Shown: positions 26,430 through 34,919 of the stretch, in pieces
Layout of the letters: each line of letters opens with the position of its first letter
Position numbering within the stretch: the stretch's first letter is position 1
DNA from: Rhodobacter flavimaris
GTDB lineage: Bacteria; Pseudomonadota; Alphaproteobacteria; Rhodobacterales; Rhodobacteraceae
NCBI RefSeq assembly: GCF_021378075.1
Contig: NZ_JAJUOS010000007.1
Span: 124,001-188,000, forward strand
DNA length: 64,000 nucleotides
Direction of reading: 5' to 3'
Notes under the pieces: generated by a model
Told to the model about the DNA's origin: nothing
Seen by the model: only the letters and a program-made list of their open reading frames with translations
Databases searched by the model: none
Position numbers and translations under genes: made by a program

Positions 26430-27953
26430 ATGACCGAAGTCCGCGTTCCCACCCTGGGCGAAAGCGTGACCGAGGCCACCGTCGCCACCTGGTTCAAGAA
26501 ACCGGGTGACACGGTGGCGGTTGACGAGATGCTTTGTGAGCTAGAAACCGACAAGGTGACCGTCGAGGTTCCGGCCCCCGTGGCCGGGGTCCTGACCGAG
26601 ATCGTCGCCGCAGAAGGCGAGACCGTCGGCGTCAACGCCCTCCTTGCCACCCTTTCCGAAGCGGGCGCAGCCGCCGCCCCTTCGCAACCGAAATCCGAAG
26701 GCGCCAGCCCCGCAGCAGCCGCGCCGCAATCCAAAGAGGTCAAAATGACGGACGTTATGGTGCCCGCCCTGGGCGAAAGCGTGTCGGAAGCCACGGTTTC
26801 CACCTGGTTCAAGAAGATCGGCGACACCGTCGCCCAGGACGAGATGCTCTGCGAGCTCGAAACCGACAAAGTGTCGGTCGAGGTCCCCTCGCCGGTCGCG
26901 GGCGTCCTGACCGAGATCCTGGCCCCCGAAGGCACCACCGTTGACGCCTCGGCGAAACTCGCCGTCGTGGCCGAAGGCGCCTCGGCTGGCGCCGCTGCCC
27001 CCGCTGCCGCTCCGGCCGCCGCACCGGCCCCTGCCGCCGCCCCGGCTGGCAAGGATGTCGAGGATGCGCCCTCGGCCAAGAAAGCCATGGCCGAAGCCGG
27101 TCTCTCGCCTGCCCAGATTCAGGGCTCGGGCCGCGATGGCCGCATCATGAAGGAAGATGTCGCCGCTGCTGCCGCCAAGCCTGCCGCGCCCGCCGTCTCG
27201 ATCGCGCCTGCCCCGGCCTCGGCCCCGCGCGCGCCCTCGATCGCCGAAGATGCCGCCCGCGAAGAGCGCGTCAAGATGACCCGCCTGCGCGCTACCATCG
27301 CCAAGCGCCTCAAGGACAGCCAGAACACCGCCGCCATGCTGACCACCTATAACGAGGTGGACATGTCGGGCGTCATGGCGCTGCGCAACGAGTACAAGGA
27401 CCAGTTCGAGAAGAAGCACGGCGTGCGCATGGGCTTCATGTCCTTCTTCACCAAGGCCTGCTGCCACGCGCTGAAGGAAGTCCCCGAGGTGAACGCCGAG
27501 ATCGATGGCGGCGACATCGTCTACAAGCACTACGTCCACATGGGCGTGGCTGCGGGCACGCCGACCGGCCTCGTGGTCCCGGTCATCCGCGACGCCGACC
27601 AGATGTCGTTCGCCGACATCGAGAAAGCCATCGCCGAAAAGGGCAAGCGCGCCCGTGATGGCAAGCTCTCGATGGCCGAGATGCAGGGCGGCACCTTCAC
27701 CATCTCGAACGGCGGCGTCTACGGCTCGCTGATGTCCTCGCCGATCCTGAACCCGCCGCAGTCGGGTATCCTCGGCATGCACAAGATCCAGGACCGCCCC
27801 GTGGTCGTAAACGGCCAGATCGTCATCCGTCCGATGATGTATCTCGCGCTCAGCTACGACCACCGCATCGTCGACGGCAAGGGCGCCGTGACCTTCCTCG
27901 TGCGCGTCAAGGAAGCGCTCGAGGATCCGCGCCGCCTACTGCTGGATCTCTGA
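26430..27953 (+). CDS. sucB: Dihydrolipoyl succinyltransferase (E2) with two lipoyl domains
   Basis: A 507-aa E2 core of 2-oxoglutarate dehydrogenase. There are two near-identical lipoyl domains with lipoyl Lys at about K42 and K147 (both ETDKV), an Ala/Pro linker, a peripheral-subunit-binding domain (about 206-245, [11 protein letters not shown]) and the acyltransferase domain with catalytic His478 and Asp482 in SYDHRIVDG. Most proteobacterial OdhB have one lipoyl domain; two are, as I recall, seen in Rhodobacter. The second domain begins with Met106, which is preceded by AAAGAGG, so an internal start could give a one-lipoyl form. Confidence 0.95.
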   Translation: MTEVRVPTLGESVTEATVATWFKKPGDTVAVDEMLCELETDKVTVEVPAPVAGVLTEIVAAEGETVGVNALLATLSEAGAAAAPSQPKSEGASPAAAAPQSKEVKMTDVMVPALGESVSEATVSTWFKKIGDTVAQDEMLCELETDKVSVEVPSPVAGVLTEILAPEGTTVDASAKLAVVAEGASAGAAAPAAAPAAAPAPAAAPAGKDVEDAPSAKKAMAEAGLSPAQIQGSGRDGRIMKEDVAAAAAKPAAPAVSIAPAPASAPRAPSIAEDAAREERVKMTRLRATIAKRLKDSQNTAAMLTTYNEVDMSGVMALRNEYKDQFEKKHGVRMGFMSFFTKACCHALKEVPEVNAEIDGGDIVYKHYVHMGVAAGTPTGLVVPVIRDADQMSFADIEKAIAEKGKRARDGKLSMAEMQGGTFTISNGGVYGSLMSSPILNPPQSGILGMHKIQDRPVVVNGQIVIRPMMYLALSYDHRIVDGKGAVTFLVRVKEALEDPRRLLLDL

Positions 27954-27999
27954 TCAGATCATGGGGCGGCCCCTGCGCCGCCCCTTCTTCCATCCCGCC

Positions 28000-28051
28000 C
28001 CTTCTTCTTGGTGCAAATACCTCGGGGGGCGCGGGGGGCAGCGCCCCCCGA
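28000..28051. repeat. Intergenic GC-rich repeat, copy C
   Basis: Core AAATACCTCGGGGGG is followed by CGGGGGGC-AGC-GCCCCCCG (28032-28050), located between sucB and lpd. Unlike the other four copies, its hairpin faces the downstream gene rather than a stop codon, and the lpd ribosome site follows directly. Confidence 0.75.
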
Positions 28052-28073
28052 CACCAGTCAAAGGACGATTCCA

Positions 28074-29462
28074 ATGGCAGATTTCGACGTTATCGTGATC
28101 GGCGGCGGCCCCGGTGGTTATGTCTGCGCGATCCGCTGCGCCCAGCTGGGCCTCAAGACCGCCTGCGTTGAGGGCCGCGGCGCCCTCGGCGGCACCTGCC
28201 TCAACGTGGGCTGTATCCCCTCGAAGGCGCTCCTGAACGCCACCCACCACCTGCATGAGGTTCACGAGAACTTCGAAAAGATGGGCCTGATGGGCGCCAA
28301 GGTCAAAGTCGACTGGGCGAAGATGCAGGACTACAAGCAGGACGTTATCAACGGCAACACCAAGGGCATCGAGTTCCTCTTCAAGAAGAACAAGGTGACC
28401 TACCTGCAGGGCTGGGGCTCGATCCCCGCGGCCGGTCAGGTCAAGGTCGGCGATGAGGTCCACAGCGCCAAGGCGATCGTCATCGCTACCGGCTCCGAGC
28501 CCGCCTCGCTGCCCGGCATCGAGATCGACGAGGACACCGTCGTCACCTCGACCGGCGCGCTCTCGCTGCCCAAGGTGCCCAAATCGATGGTCGTCATCGG
28601 CGCGGGCGTCATCGGCCTCGAAATGGGCTCGGTCTATGCACGCCTCGGCGCCGAAGTGACCGTGGTCGAATATCTCGACGCGATCACCCCCGGCATGGAC
28701 GGCGAGATCGCCAAGTCCTTCCAGAAGATCCTCGCCAAGCAGGGCATCAAGTTCGTGCTCGGCGCCGCCGTTCAGGGCGTGACCAAAGGCAAGGGCAAGA
28801 ACACCGTCGCCTACAAGCTGCGCAAGGACGAAAGCGAGCACACGATCGACGCCGAAGTCGTGCTGGTCGCCACCGGCCGCAAGCCCTACACCGCCGGTCT
28901 CGGCCTCGAAGCCATCGGCGTCGAGATGCTGCCGCGCGGCCAGGTCAAGACCGACGCGCACTGGGCCACCTCGGTCAAGGGCATCTACGCCATCGGCGAC
29001 GCGATCATCGGCCCGATGCTCGCCCACAAGGCCGAAGATGAAGGCATGGCGGTGGCCGAGGTCATCGCGGGCAAGCATGGCCACGTGAACTACGATGTGA
29101 TCCCCGGCGTGATCTACACCACCCCCGAGGTCGCCTCGGTCGGCAAGACCGAAGAAGTGCTCAAGCAGGAAGGCCGCGCCTACAAGGTCGGCAAGTTTTC
29201 CTTCATGGGCAACGGCCGCGCCAAGGCGGTGTTCCAGGCCGACGGTTTCGTCAAACTGATCGTCGATGCCGGCACCGACCGCATTCTGGGCTGCCACATC
29301 ATCGGCCCGGGCGCGGGCGACATGATCCACGAGATCTGCGTGGCCATGGAATTCGGCGCCTCGGCGCAGGACGTAGCCCTGACCTGCCACGCCCACCCGA
29401 CCTATTCGGAAGCCGTGCGCGAAGCTGCGCTCGCCTGCGGCGACGGCGCGATCCACGCCTGA
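28074..29462 (+). CDS. lpd: Dihydrolipoamide dehydrogenase (E3)
   Basis: A 462-aa flavoprotein that reoxidises lipoamide in 2-oxo acid dehydrogenase complexes. FAD fold GGGPGG at 10-15, redox disulfide C42/C47 in [15 protein letters not shown] motif [11 protein letters not shown] in the middle, and the His441/Glu446 pair (HAHPTYSE) at the C-terminus. I start at [10 protein letters not shown]. The gene ends at a strong terminator that closes the suc operon. Confidence 0.96.
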   Translation: MADFDVIVIGGGPGGYVCAIRCAQLGLKTACVEGRGALGGTCLNVGCIPSKALLNATHHLHEVHENFEKMGLMGAKVKVDWAKMQDYKQDVINGNTKGIEFLFKKNKVTYLQGWGSIPAAGQVKVGDEVHSAKAIVIATGSEPASLPGIEIDEDTVVTSTGALSLPKVPKSMVVIGAGVIGLEMGSVYARLGAEVTVVEYLDAITPGMDGEIAKSFQKILAKQGIKFVLGAAVQGVTKGKGKNTVAYKLRKDESEHTIDAEVVLVATGRKPYTAGLGLEAIGVEMLPRGQVKTDAHWATSVKGIYAIGDAIIGPMLAHKAEDEGMAVAEVIAGKHGHVNYDVIPGVIYTTPEVASVGKTEEVLKQEGRAYKVGKFSFMGNGRAKAVFQADGFVKLIVDAGTDRILGCHIIGPGAGDMIHEICVAMEFGASAQDVALTCHAHPTYSEAVREAALACGDGAIHA

Positions 29463-29480
29463 TCGTAGCCACAGAATCGA

Positions 29481-29509
29481 AAGGGCGGCCCCCCGGGGCC
29501 GCCCTTTTT
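29481..29509 (+). terminator. Terminator of the suc-lpd operon
   Basis: 12-bp perfect stem AAGGGCGGCCCC / GGGGCCGCCCTT with a two-base loop and TTT tail, touching the stop of the convergent thioesterase gene. Confidence 0.9.
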
Positions 29510-30009
29510 CATTCCGCGCGCTTCGCGGCCTGATCGAGCCGCTCTGCAAACTCGCGCCGCAGGCTCTTGCGCACCTCGGCCGCCTGCCAGCGATGCCGCT
29601 CGACCTCGGTCTGCGGCTCCAGCGTCGGCACCTCGGCAGGGCGGCCTGCCTCGTCCACGGCGACCATAGTGAAGTAGCAGCTGTTGGTATGTCGTCGCGT
29701 GCCCTTGGTGATGTTCTCGGCCTCGACGCGAATGCCGATCTCCATCGAGCTGCGGCCAGTATGGTTCACCGCCGCACGGAACAGCACCAGCTCGCCCACA
29801 TGGATCGGCTCCTTGAAGGTCACCTGATCCACGCTCAGCGTCACCGCGTAGCGCCCCGAGTAGCGCGAAGCCAGCGAGAACGCCACGCGGTCAAGCCAGT
29901 TCAAGAGCGCGCCGCCATGCACCTTGCCCGAGAAATTGGCCAGGTCCGGCGTCATCAACACGGTCATCTCAAGCGATTTTCGCTCGGCTTCGGTCAGTTC
30001 ACTGGTCAT
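29509..30009 (-). CDS. Acyl-CoA thioesterase, hot-dog fold
   Basis: A 166-aa cytosolic hot-dog thioesterase of the YciA/ACOT type. LANFSGKVHGGALLNWLDRVAF is the conserved strand-helix with the catalytic Asp, and SVDQVTFKEPIHVGE and NSCYFTMVAVD follow. It hydrolyses acyl-CoA esters, probably of medium or long chain. It is monocistronic and convergent with lpd. Confidence 0.88.
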   Translation of the reverse strand: MTSELTEAERKSLEMTVLMTPDLANFSGKVHGGALLNWLDRVAFSLASRYSGRYAVTLSVDQVTFKEPIHVGELVLFRAAVNHTGRSSMEIGIRVEAENITKGTRRHTNSCYFTMVAVDEAGRPAEVPTLEPQTEVERHRWQAAEVRKSLRREFAERLDQAAKRAE

Positions 30010-30069
30010 CGGCCCCTCATGTCCCTTGTCAACTCAGCATGATCGCATGGGGCGCCGCGTCAAGCGCCG

Positions 30070-30717
30070 TTACTGCGCCAGGTGTCGCAGGCCCTGCGTG
30101 ACATCCGTGCGCACCGCCAGCCGCAGCGAGGGCTCGTCCCCTGCCCGCAGCGCGGCAAGGATCATACGGTGATGGCGCGGCGGCTCGTTGCGCTGCATCT
30201 TGCCGTAGAGCGCCCGCATGGTGGGGCCAAGCTGAAGCCAGACCGTCTCGATCACCGCCAGCATCGCGGGGGCCTGCGCGCGCAGATAGAGCGTGCGGTG
30301 AAACTCGAGGTTCGTGCGGATGTAGCCCACAGCGTCGTGCTTGGCGACGGCCTCGGCATTGGCGGTGTTGATCGCGCCCAGTCGGTCGATCAGCGCAAGG
30401 TGCGCGCGCGGCAAGGCGCGCGAGGCCAGTTCCGGCTCAATCAGCGCGCGCAGCGCCGCCAGTTCCTCGATCCGGTCATTGGAAAGCTCGGGCGTGGTGA
30501 CCCGCCCCGAGGACGACAACGTCAGCGCACCTTCCGCCACAAGCCGCCGCAGGGCTTCGCGCGCGGGTGTCATCGAGACGCCGAACTGCTTGCCCAGACC
30601 GCGCAGGGTCAGCGCCTGCCCCGGCAGCAACTCGCCATGCATGATCTGCAACCGCAAACTACGGTAGAGCCGGTCATGCGCGGCGGTTTCGATGGGGCGT
30701 GAAGTGATCGTGGTCAT
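30070..30717 (-). CDS. GntR-family regulator with FCD domain, candidate TCA-cycle regulator
   Basis: A 215-aa GntR/FCD regulator. Winged helix at about 10-75 (HGELLPGQALTLRGLGKQF, SMTPAREALRRL); FCD domain at about 85-205 with metal-binding-type His (HRTLYLRA, HHRMI). The start at MTTITSRP (30717) leaves only six bases before a perfect 14-bp palindrome TTTGTGATCACAAA, with no clear ribosome site. The same palindrome core occurs in pairs upstream of sdhC and sucC in this window, so I infer that this protein is their regulator and represses itself. An alphaproteobacterial TCA regulator called AkgR has been described in Rhodobacter sphaeroides; whether this is its orthologue I cannot tell. Confidence 0.85.
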   Translation of the reverse strand: MTTITSRPIETAAHDRLYRSLRLQIMHGELLPGQALTLRGLGKQFGVSMTPAREALRRLVAEGALTLSSSGRVTTPELSNDRIEELAALRALIEPELASRALPRAHLALIDRLGAINTANAEAVAKHDAVGYIRTNLEFHRTLYLRAQAPAMLAVIETVWLQLGPTMRALYGKMQRNEPPRHHRMILAALRAGDEPSLRLAVRTDVTQGLRHLAQ

Positions 30718-30723
30718 GCGGTG

Positions 30724-30737
30724 TTTGTGATCACAAA
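30724..30737. promoter_or_regulatory. Autoregulatory palindrome TTTGTGATCACAAA
   Basis: A perfect 14-bp palindrome ends six bases before the GntR-FCD start codon. Its core is the same GTGATCAC as the twin sites at 12910-12938 and 20205-20233. Confidence 0.75.
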
Positions 30738-30748
30738 TCTCGCGCAGG

Positions 30749-31441
30749 TCAATCGCGAAAGCGGATCGCGTGCAGCGCGCCGCCGTGACGTTTGAGCCAA
30801 GCACGCTCGGGCCCGTATCCGGGGCGCAAACGTTCCACGACATCCCAGAAGGCTTGCGAGTGGTTCATCTCGGCCAGATGCGCCACCTCATGCGCCGCGA
30901 CATAGTCGAGCACGCCGGGCGGGGCCATGATCAGCCGCCAGCTGTAGCTAAGCGAGCCGTCATGCGCACAGGAGCCCCAACGCGAGCGCGTGTCGCGCAG
31001 AGTGATCCGCTTGAAGGGGCGGCCAAGCGCGGTCGCGTAGCCCTCGGTGGCGGCCTGCAGGCGGCGCCGGGCACAATGCTTGAAGAATGCCTCCAGCCGG
31101 GCGCCCAGCCGGTCCTCGCCCGCGGCAAGGATCAGCCTGTCGTCCTCGACCTTCGGGGCGCGCACCGCGCCCGGAACCAGCATCATCTGGCGGCCTTCGA
31201 AGGGTATCGTCCCGCCGAAGACCGGGCGGGAGACATCCGGCATCGCCGCCAGCGTGCGGCGCAGCCACTCGGCCTGGCTGCGGGCAAAGGCCAGCGCTTC
31301 TGCCTCGCGCGCGCGCGCCGGCAGCGTCAGGGTCACCTGCCCGTCGATCCGCGAGACCCGCAGGCTGAATCGCCGCGCCCGCGCCGAGCGGCGCAGCTGC
31401 AAGGCGATCTCGGGCATCTCGGGCAGGATCAGACGGCTCAT
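30749..31441 (-). CDS. YgjP-like zinc metallopeptidase domain protein
   Basis: A 230-aa protein of the YgjP/DUF45 family. The zinc site is H184-E185-x-x-H188 (AHEVAHL) with a third ligand at H194 (NHSQAFW), and the preceding conserved LRDTRSRWGSC motif is at 148-158. These resemble WLM/SprT-type peptidases; the substrate is unknown. I start at ATG 31441; an earlier GTG start at 31513 is possible. Confidence 0.88.
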   Translation of the reverse strand: MSRLILPEMPEIALQLRRSARARRFSLRVSRIDGQVTLTLPARAREAEALAFARSQAEWLRRTLAAMPDVSRPVFGGTIPFEGRQMMLVPGAVRAPKVEDDRLILAAGEDRLGARLEAFFKHCARRRLQAATEGYATALGRPFKRITLRDTRSRWGSCAHDGSLSYSWRLIMAPPGVLDYVAAHEVAHLAEMNHSQAFWDVVERLRPGYGPERAWLKRHGGALHAIRFRD

Positions 31442-31574
31442 CGGCGACTCCGGGCGGCTCTGTCGCGCCTGTGAGCGCGCCTTGGCGAATTTGGCGCGAA
31501 AAGGCTTTGACACCCCGCGCCTAGTATGGCACGTGGCGACGACTCTCTAATCAGAGCGATGCTAGGAGAATTCC

Positions 31575-31901
31575 ATGCCGAAAGAGGAATGGGGCGTCAA
31601 GCGCCTCTGCCCGCATTGCGCGAGCCGGTTCTATGATCTGGCCCAAGATCCGATGACCTGCCCGGTCTGCTCGAACAGCTTCACGCTGGAGAGCCTGACG
31701 GCGGGCCGTGGCCGTGTTCTGGTCGCCGACAAAGCGGCGAGCCGCGAGCGCGACCTGGACGTGGACGATCTGGGCGATGACGATCTGGACGACGATTCCG
31801 GTGACGTCGATCTCGACGATGATCTGCTCGAGGATGACGAGGACGACAACGTCTCGCTCGACGATATCGCCGATGTCAGCGCGGGCGACGACGACAACTG
31901 A
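31575..31901 (+). CDS. TIGR02300 (FYDLN acid) family protein
   Basis: A 108-aa protein with an N-terminal zinc-ribbon-like domain (C12, C15, C29, C32) containing the name-giving FYDLA/FYDLN motif at 19-22, and then a very acidic Asp-rich tail (about residues 58-108). The family is nearly confined to alphaproteobacteria and has no assigned function; the fold suggests nucleic-acid or protein binding. Followed by a terminator. Confidence 0.92.
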   Translation: MPKEEWGVKRLCPHCASRFYDLAQDPMTCPVCSNSFTLESLTAGRGRVLVADKAASRERDLDVDDLGDDDLDDDSGDVDLDDDLLEDDEDDNVSLDDIADVSAGDDDN

Positions 31902-31925
31902 TTGGCCGTTTCGATGGCTTGTGAC

Positions 31926-31959
31926 AGGCGCGGGGCATTGCTCCGCGCCTTGTCTTTTT
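31926..31959 (+). terminator. Terminator of the TIGR02300 gene
   Basis: A 10-bp stem AGGCGCGGGG / CTCCGCGCCT (one G-T pair) with a CATTG loop, followed by TGTCTTTTT. Confidence 0.85.
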
Positions 31960-32094
31960 GGCGCCCGCTGGCAGGTTTCGAGGCGTCGAAAAATTTTCCG
32001 GCTAAGCCGCGAAATTCCTCTTGCGCCCATCCGGTGGTCACCGTATACGACGCCCCACGCAAGGCGGTACACACCGCCGCGCGAGACCTCCGGT

Positions 32095-32170
<76 letters not shown>

Positions 32171-32403
32171 AATCTCCTCATTTGACAACACGACACGCAA
32201 CCTGTTGCAGATGAAGAGTTATTTTCGGCAGCCGATCAACAGGCCATCGCGACTCCACGCATAAGTGGCCCATCCTACCGAACATCGGGATCGGCCAAGA
32301 GCCCCTTTGCGGGGTTCTCTCCAAATCAGAGCGAGGCGCCTGACTTTGGGTATCGCCACGCGTCTCCACCCCCTTCGTGGCCTCTAAGGCGCCAAGGTAG
32401 CCC

Positions 32404-32703
32404 TTAGGGGCAGGCGCTTTCGTCGCCCGCCTTGCAGTGGTACTGCCCAACGACGGCTTCGGCCTCGGCGAACACCGCTGCGCCTGCCCCGTTCAGGCAG
32501 GTCTGAAAATCCTCGGCGTCGGCGAGGTAGTCCGTGACTGCGCCCTTACACATTTCGCGATCCAGGTCATCGGCGAAGGTGCCATCCTCCAGTATGCAGG
32601 ACGGCGGGGTGGGTTCGCTGCAGAAAACCATCGCTTGTACGGAACCCGCCGCCAGACTCAGGACGAATACACAAGCCGCTAGAAAATATAATGAATTTGC
32701 CAC
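32404..32703 (-). CDS. Secreted small Cys-rich protein
   Basis: A 99-aa protein with a Sec signal peptide (about 1-24, cleavage after SVQA) and an acidic mature part carrying six Cys (28, 36, 52, 69, 90, 98), enough for three disulfides, which fits a periplasmic or exported location. No family is recognised. The 233 bases between it and the tRNA hold a weak hairpin (AGAGCCCC / GGGGTTCT near 32298-32319) and nothing else I can support. Confidence 0.75.
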   Translation of the reverse strand: MANSLYFLAACVFVLSLAAGSVQAMVFCSEPTPPSCILEDGTFADDLDREMCKGAVTDYLADAEDFQTCLNGAGAAVFAEAEAVVGQYHCKAGDESACP

Positions 32704-32801
32704 CGAGCTCTCTCCAGATACGTCTGCGAACCAGTGACAGCGGGGCAGTTTCGAGCTGGCTATAGGCCAACGCCCTGATCGATTTCATAGAGAAAATGCA
32801 A

Positions 32802-32826
32802 AGGGGCCGCGCTTGGCACGGCCCCT
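32802..32826 (-). terminator. Terminator of the tctCBA operon
   Basis: AGGGGCCG / CGGCCCCT stem of 8 bp with a 9-base loop lies 27 bases past the tctA stop on the reverse strand, followed there by TTTGCATTTT. Confidence 0.7.
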
Positions 32827-32852
32827 AAGCGTTGCAAACGGAGACGACAGTC

Positions 32853-34391
32853 TCAGTCGATCACCGAGCCCTCGGCATCGCCGCGCTGGCGCATTCGCAT
32901 CTTGACCATGCGGCCCACGAAAACCGGCAGCAGGAAGCCCAGGATCGCGATGGCCCAGAGCGCGATCGACAGGGGGCTGTCGATCAAGGTGAACCAGTTG
33001 CCGTTGTCGATGGTGATCGCGCGGCGCAGGTTGTTCTCCATCGCGTTGCCAAGCAGCGTGCCCAGGATGATCGGCACCAGCGGCACATCGAACTTGCGCA
33101 GTCCCCAGCCCATGATGCCGAAGCCGATCATCACCAGCAGATCGAAGCTCGAGCCCGAGATCCCGTAGATCCCGACGAAGCTGACCATCGCCACGACAGG
33201 CATCAGGATGCGCGGCGGGATCATCAGCACGCGGGTGAAGATACCCACCATCGGGATATTCATCGCCAGCAGCATGAAGTTCGCGATGAACAGCGCCGCG
33301 ATCAGGCCCCAAACGACGTCCGGGTTGTTGGCGAACAGAAGCGGTCCCGGCGTGATGTTGAGTGAAAGCAGAACCGCCAGCAGAACGGCCGTGGTGCCAG
33401 ACCCCGGCACGCCCAGCGCCAGCATCGGCACCAGCGCGCCACCTGCGGCCGCGTTGTTGCCAGCCTCAGGGGCGGCAACGCCGCGCGGGTCGCCCTTACC
33501 GAAGGTGCCCTTGCGGTCCACCAGGCGCTTCTCCATCGAATAGGAGATGAACGACCCAAGCGACGCGCCCGCGCCCGGCAGAACGCCTGCAAGGAAGCCC
33601 AGGAAGGACGAACGCAACATGGTCGGCGTGCATTCCTTGACCATCGCGGCGGGCGGCGTCAGCCGTCCGACCGTCAGCTTGCGCCCGGCGGCATCGGCGG
33701 CGCCGTGGCGCTCTTCGAGGAAGATGAAGACCTCGGACAGCGCAAACAGACCGACGATCGCGACGAGGAAGTCGAGCCCGTCATAAAGGTGCACCTCACC
33801 GAAGGTGAAACGCGGAACGCCCGTTTGCGTATCGACGCCGATCATCGCCAGCCCAAGGCCCAACGCCGCGGCAAAGGCCGACTTCGCCTGATTGGTCGAG
33901 CTGACCCCGCCAAGCGTCATGAAGGCCAGCGCGAAGAGCGCGAAATACTCGGCCGGGCCGAACAGCAGCGCGATCTTGACCAGCTGCGGCGCCAGCAGAA
34001 TCAGGCCCCAGGTCGCAAGGAACGAGCCCACGAAGGACGCGATGCCCGAGATCGCCAGCGCCTCGCCCGCCATGCCCTTCTGGGCCATCGGGTAGCCGTC
34101 AAGACAGGTCATCATCGCGGGCTCATCGCCCGGAATATTGAGCAGGATCGACGAGATCCGCCCGCCATACATCGCCCCGTAATAGACCGAGGTCAGCAGG
34201 ATCAGCGCGGGCGTGGCCCCCAGCCCCAGCGAGAAGGCCAGCGGGATCAGGATCGCAACACCGTTCGAGGGGCCAAGGCCGGGCAGTGCGCCCATGATCG
34301 TGCCCAGGAAACAGCCCAGCAGGGCAAGGCCCAGATTCTGCCAGGTCAGCGCGACGGCGAAACCATCGCCAAGGGAAGACAGGAGTTCCAT
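32853..34391 (-). CDS. tctA: Tripartite tricarboxylate transporter, large membrane subunit
   Basis: A 512-aa protein with about 11-12 membrane helices, the transport subunit of a TTT system. The N-terminal signature GTIMGALPGLGPSNGVAIL and the second Gly/Pro-rich repeat FLAGVLPGAGASLGSFISY mark the two inverted halves of TctA. It imports citrate or a related carboxylate with TctB and the TctC receptor. Last gene of tctC-tctB-tctA. Confidence 0.95.
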   Translation of the reverse strand: MELLSSLGDGFAVALTWQNLGLALLGCFLGTIMGALPGLGPSNGVAILIPLAFSLGLGATPALILLTSVYYGAMYGGRISSILLNIPGDEPAMMTCLDGYPMAQKGMAGEALAISGIASFVGSFLATWGLILLAPQLVKIALLFGPAEYFALFALAFMTLGGVSSTNQAKSAFAAALGLGLAMIGVDTQTGVPRFTFGEVHLYDGLDFLVAIVGLFALSEVFIFLEERHGAADAAGRKLTVGRLTPPAAMVKECTPTMLRSSFLGFLAGVLPGAGASLGSFISYSMEKRLVDRKGTFGKGDPRGVAAPEAGNNAAAGGALVPMLALGVPGSGTTAVLLAVLLSLNITPGPLLFANNPDVVWGLIAALFIANFMLLAMNIPMVGIFTRVLMIPPRILMPVVAMVSFVGIYGISGSSFDLLVMIGFGIMGWGLRKFDVPLVPIILGTLLGNAMENNLRRAITIDNGNWFTLIDSPLSIALWAIAILGFLLPVFVGRMVKMRMRQRGDAEGSVID

Positions 34392-34400
34392 GGTTCCTCC

Positions 34401-34832
34401 TCAGAATCCAAGCGGGCCGCGGGCCAGCGACAGCCCCAGAGCCAGGTGGAAGACGACGTAGATGCCGACCGACGTGCCGACCCCGGTCAGCGCCGCACCG
34501 ATCGGCGCCGATCCAAGGCGCCAGGACAGGTAGGCAGCGGCGAAGGCGGTCGCGATGACGAAACCGGCCACCGGCAGCAACTCGGCGTAAAGCACCATGA
34601 CGACGACAGCAGCGGCCAGTTCGGCCAGTCGGCCAAAGGCGGGCCAGTGCGGCTCGGCGTCCGGGCGCAGGAAGATCACGGCCGAGCTGAGACCGAAGAT
34701 CGTTGCAATGATAAGCGGGAAGGCTTTGGGTCCGACGGCGTCCGACAGGAAGCTCTCTTCGATCTGAAGCGCGGCATATGCGTAGCCGAGTGCCAGAAAC
34801 ACGCCGAACGCACCGAAGATACGGTCACTCAT
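34401..34832 (-). CDS. tctB: Tripartite tricarboxylate transporter, small membrane subunit
   Basis: A 143-aa protein with four membrane helices and the usual LSDAVGPKAFPLIIA segment after helix 1. TctB sequences diverge strongly, so the call rests on size, topology and position between tctC and tctA. Start at MSDRIFG (34832). Confidence 0.9.
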   Translation of the reverse strand: MSDRIFGAFGVFLALGYAYAALQIEESFLSDAVGPKAFPLIIATIFGLSSAVIFLRPDAEPHWPAFGRLAELAAAVVVMVLYAELLPVAGFVIATAFAAAYLSWRLGSAPIGAALTGVGTSVGIYVVFHLALGLSLARGPLGF

Positions 34833-34861
34833 GTGAACTCTCCTATGCGGCAGGAATTGGT

Positions 34862-34887
34862 TGGGGCGGTCGGCCCAGACCGCCCCA
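34862..34887 (-). other. Intercistronic hairpin tctC-tctB
   Basis: A perfect 10-bp stem TGGGGCGGTC / GACCGCCCCA with a 6-base loop lies between the receptor gene and the membrane genes, without a T-tract. Such structures often protect binding-protein mRNA or cause partial termination, giving more receptor than permease. Confidence 0.75.
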
Positions 34888-34919
34888 GGGATCAAGCAGG
34901 GTGAGGAAAGGGGTAGCCC

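Noticed and set aside
31441-31513. Longer YgjP-like protein from a GTG at 31513
   Set aside because: The extra 24 residues are basic and low-complexity, and the family alignment begins at about the ATG at 31441. Kept as an alternative only.
32171-32403. Short frames on both strands between tRNA-Ala and the Cys-rich protein gene
   Set aside because: No ribosome site, no similarity and no codon bias. The region is treated as non-coding with one weak hairpin.
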